Shown here: piece by piece, positions 8,162 through 14,203 of the stretch
How the letters are laid out: each line of letters opens with the position of its first letter
Numbering within the stretch: the first letter of the stretch is position 1
Source: Baffinella frigidus
Lineage: Eukaryota; Cryptophyceae; Cryptomonadales; Baffinellaceae
DNA: 14,420 bases
Direction of reading: 5' to 3'
Assembly (NCBI GenBank): GCA_026770585.1
Contig: MU648362.1
Coordinates: forward strand, 1-14,420
Translations under genes and position numbers: made by a program
The notes under the pieces: model-generated
Databases searched by the model: none
What the model saw: the letters and a program-made list of their open reading frames with translations, nothing else
What the model was told of the DNA's origin: nothing

Positions 8162-8437
8162 ATGGAGCAAATGTCCAGTGCACAGATTGATGCGATCTGT
8201 CGCCAGGTGGTTCAGGAACTCAATGCTCCCAATGCTCCCATGCCCCCACATTCTACCGACGCAATAAAAAGGTGTATGACACTATTGGATGAATTCAACG
8301 AGACTCTTACCATAATCAGAGATACGCCAACAGATCTCAGCAATTCTGAAAGCATGGCTGAATGGAAGAACAAGGTTATGGAAGAGATAATATCTATACA
8401 AGACGTGGTGAATTTGCTCTGCAGCAACCGTGATTAA
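8162..8437 (+). CDS. Small helical protein of 91 residues, unknown function
   Basis: The reading frame opens further upstream at GTG 8072, but the first ATG, at 8162, follows a TATA-like box by 27 nt and gives a sensible 91-residue protein; the upstream codons are mostly promoter. It is acidic to neutral, with two predicted helices (about 5-20 and 33-48), a Thr/Asp/Ser turn and a third helix (about 63-86). A short Asn-Ala-Pro duplication with a Pro-Pro kink at about 22-29 comes from a 9-bp DNA repeat. Three cysteines are present and there are no membrane segments. The shape suggests a small helical bundle or adaptor. It shares a promoter region with the FEN1-like nuclease, so co-expression is plausible. 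I do not recognise a family. Confidence 0.6.
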   Translation: MEQMSSAQIDAICRQVVQELNAPNAPMPPHSTDAIKRCMTLLDEFNETLTIIRDTPTDLSNSESMAEWKNKVMEEIISIQDVVNLLCSNRD

Positions 8438-8443
8438 AATAAA
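8438..8443 (+). terminator. Polyadenylation signal AATAAA directly after the stop
   Basis: AATAAA begins at the base after the TAA of the 91-aa gene, so the 3' UTR may be only some 20-30 nt, ending before or at the start of the 12-bp minisatellite. Confidence 0.55.
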
Positions 8444-8470
8444 CGTGCATTATACACACATACCCACGTG

Positions 8471-8566
8471 CCACCCTTTCAACCACCCTTTCAACCACCC
8501 TTTCAACCACCCTTTCAACCACCCTTTCAACCACCCTGTCAACCACCCTGTCAACCACCCTGTCAA
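8471..8566. repeat. 12-bp minisatellite, eight units
   Basis: Five copies of CCACCCTTTCAA are followed by three of CCACCCTGTCAA without interruption, so the array shows clean T-to-G variant blocks. It fills most of the gap between two convergent genes. Read on the minus strand in the frame of the 447-aa gene, every unit contains TGA, and the stop codon of that gene is the TGA in the last unit (8563-8565). Confidence 0.95.
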
Positions 8567-9906
8567 CTCTCAACGAGTGTCTGCAATATCGCCTGCATGT
8601 TTATCGGGTGTTTTTGTACGAATTTTTCCACATGTGTGATCGTGGTATGGTTCATAATGGAAATGATTTTTTTCCAATGCTCTTGCCATGGGGATTTGTG
8701 TTGGTATGCCGCAGTGTACAGCTGCATGATCTGTGGGTTTGTGATGCTCTGACTACGCGAGTGTGCGAATCCAATGAAAGCATCCGCGCGGAATTCCAAC
8801 ATCTCTGCGAATGGCTGTCGATGGAAGAGCATGCGTTCGATGACCGTGTCGATGACTTCTGTATCAGGGTATGCGATGGTACACTCACAGACAGCTTTTG
8901 CGACGTCGTGTGAGACAATCTCTTGTAGAACTCTCTCAATATCCCTATCGGTATCGAACCGCTGACAGCGCAGAAAGTAGAGTTTTTGTCGTAGCCAGAT
9001 GCATACATTGTTCGGGAAGCGCACCCGAGAACACCACATACGGAATTTGTCGCGTGTTTCCTGTGTAGAAGTGGAGTTTGTGACATGATGTTGCTTCATG
9101 TCTAGTGATGCCAACCGATATTGCAAGCACGGTCTCCCGCGCTGTAATTGAACTGTACGGAGAACCATGCGAGAGTTCATTGAGGTGCGGTGTTCGAAGT
9201 GGTAGCGTACCTCATTCTTGAAATTATCGTTGACGTGAAGGTGTTCCAACACCCACTTCAGCCCAGGGAAATAGTTACCGCGTTCGAACTTGCCACGATT
9301 GTCCACATACTGCCCAACAAACTGCTGTGCCTTTTTGCCAATGGTTTCCTTTGGAAAGATGAGTCGATAATACTCGGTCACTGTCTCTAACATTGCCTGA
9401 TTGTTAACACAGCTAAGTACGAAAAGACGTGCCATATGAGGTGGTTCCATGTTCATCTTGCAGTGCTTCAGAAGATCATTGTAATCAACTAGCACTGTCG
9501 GGGTCTGGTTCACACCCGTCTCCTCGTGTACTAGAAAGAACTGCAAAATCCGGATCCATGTTACCGCATTGTTTTCGAAGATGTTGCCACTATTCCTAAC
9601 CACACGCTCATTTTCTGATAAACGTTTCCAGTCTACAAATACATTGGGGAAGAGGGTTTCGCCCAGAGATTTCACATCAACCCCGTCGAGACTCAACAGC
9701 ACACACACTTTCAATGAAACATCGTAATCATGCACATTGAGTCCTTGTTTCTCACAAAACACTACAAAATCACGTGCGATGACCCCTGCCTCTGGTTCGG
9801 GAACTCGTGACTTGGAGTTGGATGAGTTTGACCCAGAACCCCCACCAGAAACAATCACCGTATCACCACCAGTACCAAATTTTTCAGTCAGGGGATTCGT
9901 ATTCAT
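8563..9906 (-). CDS. Unknown protein of 447 residues with a Ser/Gly linker near the N-terminus
   Basis: A TTG at 9930 opens the frame, but the ATG at 9906 (A at -3) is the likely start. Residues 11-33 are a Gly/Ser/Asn-rich flexible linker. The rest, about 40-447, looks like one or more soluble globular domains with mixed helix and strand and no membrane segment. A basic and aromatic stretch at about 285-316, with spaced cysteines (292, 302, 314) and many Arg, could bind nucleic acid or a partner. Two further cysteines sit at 340 and 342. No catalytic signature was recognised. The C-terminus is encoded right up to the minisatellite, whose last unit supplies the TGA stop. The gene is divergent from the 452-aa gene over 166 bp, with which it may be co-regulated. 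A virion or assembly protein is one guess among several. Confidence 0.8.
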   Translation of the reverse strand: MNTNPLTEKFGTGGDTVIVSGGGSGSNSSNSKSRVPEPEAGVIARDFVVFCEKQGLNVHDYDVSLKVCVLLSLDGVDVKSLGETLFPNVFVDWKRLSENERVVRNSGNIFENNAVTWIRILQFFLVHEETGVNQTPTVLVDYNDLLKHCKMNMEPPHMARLFVLSCVNNQAMLETVTEYYRLIFPKETIGKKAQQFVGQYVDNRGKFERGNYFPGLKWVLEHLHVNDNFKNEVRYHFEHRTSMNSRMVLRTVQLQRGRPCLQYRLASLDMKQHHVTNSTSTQETRDKFRMWCSRVRFPNNVCIWLRQKLYFLRCQRFDTDRDIERVLQEIVSHDVAKAVCECTIAYPDTEVIDTVIERMLFHRQPFAEMLEFRADAFIGFAHSRSQSITNPQIMQLYTAAYQHKSPWQEHWKKIISIMNHTTITHVEKFVQKHPINMQAILQTLVES

Positions 9907-9941
9907 TGTGTCGATTGGCGAACTTGACAATTGAGAATGGC

Positions 9942-9949
9942 TTCAAATA
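9942..9949 (-). promoter_or_regulatory. TATA-like box TATTTGAA for the 447-aa gene
   Basis: Minus strand TATTTGAA, one base from TATTTAAA, lies 35 nt before the ATG at 9906. Its distance matches that of TATTTCA before the nuclease ATG (36 nt), which supports both. Confidence 0.35.
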
Positions 9950-9989
9950 CAAATACAAACACAGAGAGTATTTCTAAGAGATGTATGTG

Positions 9990-9997
9990 TATTTAAA
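9990..9997 (+). promoter_or_regulatory. TATA-like box TATTTAAA for the 452-aa gene
   Basis: TATTTAAA, in GTATTTAAAG, lies 75 nt before the ATG at 10073. An ATG at 10012 opens a 23-codon frame that overlaps the true start, but it is only 15 nt from the box and may lie upstream of the transcript start. Confidence 0.45.
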
Positions 9998-10072
9998 GTG
10001 TATCAATATACATGAAAAAGATAATTTGCAGAGTTGCAGAAAACTTGCAACGAGCAGGGGTGCCCTGGCATT

Positions 10073-11431
10073 ATGCCGGATGATTTCACGGAAATCAGAA
10101 CTACTCAGACAGGTCTGTCCAACAGATTGGTGGAGCTGTACAAGGTTGCTATGGCGTTTCTCAACACCATCACACATGAAGAAAACATGGTGGTGACCAC
10201 GTTGGCGACACAGAAATTCATCCCATCCTCCACGGACATGACACCACTCGAACATGAGGTGGAATGGGAGGCGACAACCATGCAAAACACCGATCCTAGC
10301 ATGTTTATGGCCACGGGTTCTGACAGGATGCGGAATTTTTGGTCAATCAAAAATCACCCTGATCACGCCATGCAGCATGGAAGCCACACTGTCATGGGCA
10401 TCATTGGTCGGGTCAAATACGCCATCTTGCAATTTGAGCTCCAAATGAATTTCTACACAAACACACTCGATAAAGCCAACAAAATCACCACCATGGTACG
10501 ATGGCTCAAGCAAGTGTACACGGAGTTTTCAGTCAAGAGAAAACTTGCCATGTGTTCCCAGTTCGATGAACTCGTGTCCAACATAGCAAACCCCCAGAAG
10601 AACATGCAGCAGGCAACGGGTAGCTCCAAAAATTACCTGAATATCGCGTTTAACAAGAACCTGGATATTGACAAGTTTAGCAGGGAAATGACCGCCTACT
10701 CTGAAACGGAAATGTGGCGCAAGTTCAACACGAATGGGCGAAGCGTCACACAATGGATTATTACAGTGAGTGGGGTACTCGATAAAGAATTCAAAACAAT
10801 CGCCACCACCAAGTCAATGCTTGATGCTCTGACTATCACAGATAAAAATTCACAGCATATCGTGGAGCGTGATACTACCATGAAATGTATGGGTTCTTGC
10901 TCTGAATTGATGCTCATGTATTACAAAGAGCTCAACAAGATGACCGAGCTCAACAAGATCAAAGTGCAGCACAAGATGCCTTATAGGGACTTGCAGAATA
11001 TGATGGAAGCAGGGCTGTTGCTCGCAATGATTGCAAACACGGATAAGAAGACCGCAATTCCGTACGAAGACCTAAAGGTTACAGCAAAAGAACTCGTCAA
11101 TGCTCTGGTGCGGTATGCCATCGAAACCGTAAACAATGAAGTCAATCCTGACATCGTTGTCCATACTGTCACCAAGTTGTTTTCGGAGTCTGGTGAAGCC
11201 CAACGTTACAAATTCGTGGTCCCTGCCTACCCCACCAAAGACTCTCCTGGTGACAACTCAAGCGACCCACCTCTCGATTTCGTGATGCCCTTATTGCCAC
11301 CAATCATACAGCAGCCGCCGAAAAAAGCTACTGCTGGTGATATCTCTATCCAGAACCTCGAGAATGATAACAATGTTCCATCCTCTGCGCGACGCACCAT
11401 GGGTGACGCACTTGCATTCTCAAGGTCCTAA
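10073..11431 (+). CDS. Unknown mostly helical protein of 452 residues with a proline-rich tail
   Basis: A TTG at 10034 opens the frame, but the first in-frame ATG is at 10073 and gives 452 residues. The body to about residue 377 is rich in Met, Lys, Glu, Thr and Asn, with heptad-like hydrophobic spacing that predicts a large alpha-helical fold. It has no signal peptide or membrane segment. A short internal duplication, ELNKMTELNKIK, lies in one helix. From about 378 the protein becomes a Pro/Ser/Asp-rich disordered tail including PLLPP and QQPPKK, ending in a basic and Ser-rich stretch with SARRTMGD. No enzyme motif is visible. Many methionines and a helical body with a disordered tail would suit a structural, tegument-like or scaffold protein, but that is inference. 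It shares a promoter region with the 447-aa gene. Confidence 0.8.
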   Translation: MPDDFTEIRTTQTGLSNRLVELYKVAMAFLNTITHEENMVVTTLATQKFIPSSTDMTPLEHEVEWEATTMQNTDPSMFMATGSDRMRNFWSIKNHPDHAMQHGSHTVMGIIGRVKYAILQFELQMNFYTNTLDKANKITTMVRWLKQVYTEFSVKRKLAMCSQFDELVSNIANPQKNMQQATGSSKNYLNIAFNKNLDIDKFSREMTAYSETEMWRKFNTNGRSVTQWIITVSGVLDKEFKTIATTKSMLDALTITDKNSQHIVERDTTMKCMGSCSELMLMYYKELNKMTELNKIKVQHKMPYRDLQNMMEAGLLLAMIANTDKKTAIPYEDLKVTAKELVNALVRYAIETVNNEVNPDIVVHTVTKLFSESGEAQRYKFVVPAYPTKDSPGDNSSDPPLDFVMPLLPPIIQQPPKKATAGDISIQNLENDNNVPSSARRTMGDALAFSRS

Positions 11432-11465
11432 AGGTCCACGCACGTGAGACGGCCAATCAGTTCGG

Positions 11466-11498
11466 GTTTCGGGTATGGGGTGTCTCATTACCCGGAAC
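11466..11498. terminator. Hairpin, 10-pair stem with 13-nt loop
   Basis: GTTTCGGGTA at 11466-11475 pairs with TACCCGGAAC at 11489-11498, one pair being G-U. It begins 34 nt after the stop of the 452-aa gene, so it would fold in that gene's 3' UTR. Confidence 0.45.
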
Positions 11499-11513
11499 AT
11501 TTTGACCCTGACT

Positions 11514-11532
11514 AGGGGTAGCTCGTTCCCCT
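11514..11532. terminator. Small hairpin, 5-pair stem
   Basis: AGGGG at 11514-11518 pairs with CCCCT at 11528-11532 across a 9-nt loop. It is weak alone but sits midway between two stronger hairpins. Confidence 0.3.
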
Positions 11533-11542
11533 GAAAGATTTG

Positions 11543-11561
11543 AACCCTGACTATCAGGGTT
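11543..11561. terminator. Perfect hairpin, 8-bp stem with CTA loop
   Basis: AACCCTGA at 11543-11550 and TCAGGGTT at 11554-11561 are exact complements around CTA. The ten bases ACCCTGACTA also occur 39 bp upstream at 11505-11514, so part of the element is duplicated. Confidence 0.5.
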
Positions 11562-11648
11562 TAGATATGGGGTAAGTGACACACGGTGTGGGGTGGCAAC
11601 GTGTGTGGGGTGTTTGTGAGTAAAAATAGAAAAAGTCAATTTTGTTCG

Positions 11649-11654
11649 TTTATT
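11649..11654 (-). terminator. Polyadenylation signal AATAAA for the 701-aa gene
   Basis: Plus strand TTTATT is AATAAA on the minus strand, 65 nt past the TAA at 11720-11722. Confidence 0.5.
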
Positions 11655-11719
11655 GATTCGCTCACCCCCAATCACGAATACACGCTCCCCACCATCACCT
11701 CCGTCTCTTTTCTTTTTGC

Positions 11720-13825
11720 TTAATCCGAGTCCACGTCCGCGTCTTCCGCCGCCTCTTCTTCTTGTTCAACCGCATCCAGATCGGTATTTTCGTTCTCGGA
11801 TTCGGATTGTTCGTTGGGTAGCCGGAATGGAATTGGAAAGGGCACACTCTGACCCCATGGGGTGCGCTCAATCTTCTCCGTTGCGTCGATAGCTTCCTGG
11901 CAAATGCGAGAGTCAAACCACGGCCTGTTATCGATGATCGGGGGTTTGACATAGCCATCAACTCGCGTTTCCATGTCGTCTTGCTCTGACACCCACCCAG
12001 GTTTCCTGGGCCGGGTCCAGTTTTTGTACTTCAAAACTTGGTTGAGGGAAGATGATGGGTATCCGAATTCACGAGCCCTGTTGTTGAGAAGTTCTGTCAT
12101 GTAGGCAATCCGCTGGACAAAAGCTTCCTCGAAAGTCACGCTGCCCATCGGTATCACCGATGGGAGATCTGAACAGGTCAGGCAGCGTGATCCCCGTTGC
12201 ACCACATGGTAGCGCATTCCCGTATGGTCACAGATCGCCACGGAAGGATTGATTTCATTGCCTCCATACCCGGCCGATATTATGGTGAGAAAGAGCATTT
12301 CATATTGCCCGCGGTTGGTGGCAGTCAAGGAAACTTTGCATGCCACGATAAACTGTTTTGCGAAGACCGGTTCAATGCCACCATTGAAGCCTTTTGTGGC
12401 TGTAAAAAAAGAAAACGAGGTCCTTTCCTCTTTGCCATTGTCACTCTGAAATACGAAGATGCGTTCGTTGGGCTGGTCTCTGAGGGTTGCGATCACCTGC
12501 TCGCGCCGTTTCTTGGGCAACGCATCGGTGGTATACCCTTCTGTGTTCAACATGCTGGTTCTCACACAGATGATGAGGGTTGACACGTCGAACCCATTCG
12601 GGGAGGTAGTCGTGTGATCTTTACACCAATGCATATGCAGGAGCTCTTCCCCCTTGACATTGCAGCCACTCGTGAGCTGGCAAAGAGCGCAGGATATCTT
12701 TGGGGGTTCAGGGTGGCGTTTGCTGAACCGCATGGTGCCACAGCAACCGGGGAAGGCACAGGACACACCAGTTTTGGGATCAACGTAGATGCCCATCTTT
12801 GATTCCACGCTCTGAGCGTGAACATGGATAACTGCCAGCTCTTTAGTTGGGAGACCGAGAAGATATTTTTTCATCCCTTCGGTAGTTTTGCAAGTTTGCA
12901 TCTTCTGCAAAGCATCGAGAATCGGTGGGTGCTTTTTGCAAATCATGTCCCGTGCCATTTGCGTTGGGCAGTTTCTTGCGAGATTTTCACAGATTTCATC
13001 GGCTTTCAAAGCGTGGTATTCCTTGACCGGATCGTTCTCGGGATACATCTCCGACGATTCTGTAGAAACAGAGTCGTCATTTGAGGACATGTCATTGAGG
13101 AGGCGCAGGCAATTGTGATAGAGGTGCTGGATCCCATGCTGGAAATCATCCTTTTCAAGCAAGCAAGTAACATCCGGGGGTAGGTACAGCCAGTCAATGG
13201 CATTCCCTTTCGTCCAAGCTTTCACGCCACCCACGACAATATAGATTCCACGTGTCCAAGTATTTTCTTTTCCGGTTGTGGGATCCCATTGGGTCTGCTG
13301 GCACCTATCTCCGTTGAAAAAAAACAAGGGACATGGCACGTCTGGAGTGTTTTCCTCCCAATTCGTTTGAAACGATATTATCCATTTCATCTGCACGATC
13401 TTCATCTCCCTTTCTCTGTTGTTCCATTCGTTTTCACTCACCATCGCGGGATCTGCATCTTGCATACCAGCCAAGTCAACGAGTGTAAGTGCTGTCGCAT
13501 TTATCTGCTCGTCGTCAAGAGTGGGATGTTCATCGACTGGGTCATCTTCCTCAGACTGGATCTCTGCCTCAGACTGGATCTCTGCCTCAGACTGGATCTC
13601 TGCCTCAGACTGGATCTCTGCCACGGCTGCGGGCTCTGCAGACGGGATCTCTGCCACGACTGCGGGCTCCGCGGGCGCGGCCGCGCCATTGCCTGCTCTC
13701 ATTGCGGCATTGACAACGTTCTGGATCAAAGACGTTTGCAACGAGACCTGTTCTTGGGCCTGTTCCTGGGCCTGTGCTGTGATCAAGGAAGTCATTGAAC
13801 CAAACCTTCGTTTGTTCCCACCCAT
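11720..13825 (-). CDS. Cys/His-rich probable zinc-binding protein with acidic ends, 701 residues
   Basis: A TTG at 13855 opens the frame, but the ATG at 13825 (AAAATGG context) is the likely start. The N-terminus is basic (NKRRF), followed by a Gln/Glu-rich stretch, an Ala/Pro/Glu region and four tandem AEIQSE units (69-92), then acidic sequence. The centre has a Cys/His cluster: C356, C361, C362, C379, C382, C388, H397, H399, C401 and H404. Its spacing recalls the IBR domain of RBR ubiquitin ligases, preceded by KKY at 319-321, but no matching RING1 or RING2 is clear. A second possible zinc site is C532, H534, C548 and C551. PKKRRE at 437-442 is nuclear-signal-like. The last 30 residues are nearly all Glu, Asp, Ser, Asn and Ala. 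A regulatory or DNA-associated role fits better than an enzyme, but the ligase reading is weak. Confidence 0.8.
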   Translation of the reverse strand: MGGNKRRFGSMTSLITAQAQEQAQEQVSLQTSLIQNVVNAAMRAGNGAAAPAEPAVVAEIPSAEPAAVAEIQSEAEIQSEAEIQSEAEIQSEEDDPVDEHPTLDDEQINATALTLVDLAGMQDADPAMVSENEWNNREREMKIVQMKWIISFQTNWEENTPDVPCPLFFFNGDRCQQTQWDPTTGKENTWTRGIYIVVGGVKAWTKGNAIDWLYLPPDVTCLLEKDDFQHGIQHLYHNCLRLLNDMSSNDDSVSTESSEMYPENDPVKEYHALKADEICENLARNCPTQMARDMICKKHPPILDALQKMQTCKTTEGMKKYLLGLPTKELAVIHVHAQSVESKMGIYVDPKTGVSCAFPGCCGTMRFSKRHPEPPKISCALCQLTSGCNVKGEELLHMHWCKDHTTTSPNGFDVSTLIICVRTSMLNTEGYTTDALPKKRREQVIATLRDQPNERIFVFQSDNGKEERTSFSFFTATKGFNGGIEPVFAKQFIVACKVSLTATNRGQYEMLFLTIISAGYGGNEINPSVAICDHTGMRYHVVQRGSRCLTCSDLPSVIPMGSVTFEEAFVQRIAYMTELLNNRAREFGYPSSSLNQVLKYKNWTRPRKPGWVSEQDDMETRVDGYVKPPIIDNRPWFDSRICQEAIDATEKIERTPWGQSVPFPIPFRLPNEQSESENENTDLDAVEQEEEAAEDADVDSD
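13551..13622 (-). repeat. 18-bp coding repeat, four exact units
   Basis: TCAGACTGGATCTCTGCC on the plus strand repeats four times exactly at 13551-13622 and encodes AEIQSE on the minus strand. Degenerate relatives continue to about 13670 (GGATCTCTGCC recurs). Exact identity at DNA level points to recent expansion. Confidence 0.95.
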
Positions 13826-13884
13826 TTTGCACTGGTTCTCTCCAATGCACTCCAATTTTTGGTGATTACTGGTGCATGTGATGC

Positions 13885-13892
13885 TTTAAATA
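13885..13892 (-). promoter_or_regulatory. TATA-like box TATTTAAA for the 701-aa gene
   Basis: Plus strand TTTAAATA gives TATTTAAA on the minus strand, 59 nt before the ATG at 13825. A four-codon ATG frame just after it is probably upstream of the transcript start. Confidence 0.45.
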
Positions 13893-13960
13893 TGAGATCC
13901 GGACTGGTGGTTGGTGGTGGGAAGCAGCGGGGCCTTCGCTGATTTCGCCTTTAGCGCACC

Positions 13961-14004
13961 TCAACTTTTGACCATCAACATCGACGTCAACTTTTGACCA
14001 TCAA
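13961..14004. repeat. Exact 18-bp direct repeat pair
   Basis: TCAACTTTTGACCATCAA occurs at 13961-13978 and 13987-14004, separated by 8 bp (26 bp start to start). Confidence 0.9.
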
Positions 14005-14017
14005 TTTTGCGAAGATT

Positions 14018-14094
14018 TTTACTACACATTTTACCACACGTTTTGACATGTTAAAATTGGCATCCTCTTTACTACACGTTTTAACATGTCAAAA
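14018..14094. repeat. Paired TTTACTACACRTTTT and inverted 16-bp near-palindromes
   Basis: TTTACTACACRTTTT occurs at 14018-14032 and 14068-14082. TTTTGACATGTTAAAA at 14041-14056 and TTTTAACATGTCAAAA at 14079-14094 are exact reverse complements, and each is itself a palindrome except for one base pair. The second copy overlaps the end of the second direct repeat. This looks like a set of protein-binding sites. Confidence 0.85.
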
Positions 14095-14203
14095 TTCCCG
14101 CGTTTTTTAGCTTCCGAAGATCCCAGACAGGATCCACAGACACTGAACGGAACCGAGTGCGTGTGACCGGTGTGGGCGACCAGCGTGGGCGGCTGTGCTG
14201 AAA

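Larger units (their letters stand above)
11432..11719. other. 288-bp gap between convergent genes with three hairpins
   Basis: No gene is supported here. It holds three inverted repeats in tandem (11466-11498, 11514-11532, 11543-11561), a G/T-rich stretch, an AGTAAA at 11619-11624 that could serve the plus-strand gene, and a minus-strand AATAAA at 11649-11654. At 288 bp it is more than twice the other convergent gaps. Confidence 0.6.
13826..14203. promoter_or_regulatory. 378-bp divergent intergenic region with repeat cluster
   Basis: No gene is supported. It holds a TATTTAAA box for the minus-strand gene near 13885, an 18-bp direct repeat pair, and a group of TTTACTACAC and TTTTRACATGTYAAAA elements. 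It is about twice as long as the other divergent gaps. No clear TATA box was found for the plus-strand gene at 14204. Confidence 0.5.

Noticed and set aside
8430-8752. Plus-strand frames encoding NHPF or QPPF repeats
   Set aside because: They are translations of the 12-bp minisatellite plus the antisense of the 447-aa gene, with no independent start context.
8139-10049. AAACTTGCA shared by the leaders of the 8162 and 10073 genes
   Set aside because: Two 9-bp matches at different distances from the box and the ATG are within what chance could give; not found at the other genes.
11557-11565. Telomere-like AGGGTTTAG
   Set aside because: It is a little over one unit, explained by the arm of a perfect hairpin, with no tandem array.
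12197-12583. 128-aa plus-strand frame
   Set aside because: It is antisense to the middle of the 701-aa gene and has no promoter or poly(A) signal.
13419-13865. 148-aa plus-strand frame with SDWISA repeats
   Set aside because: It is antisense to the 18-bp repeat region of the 701-aa gene, which has the better start, length and 3' signals.
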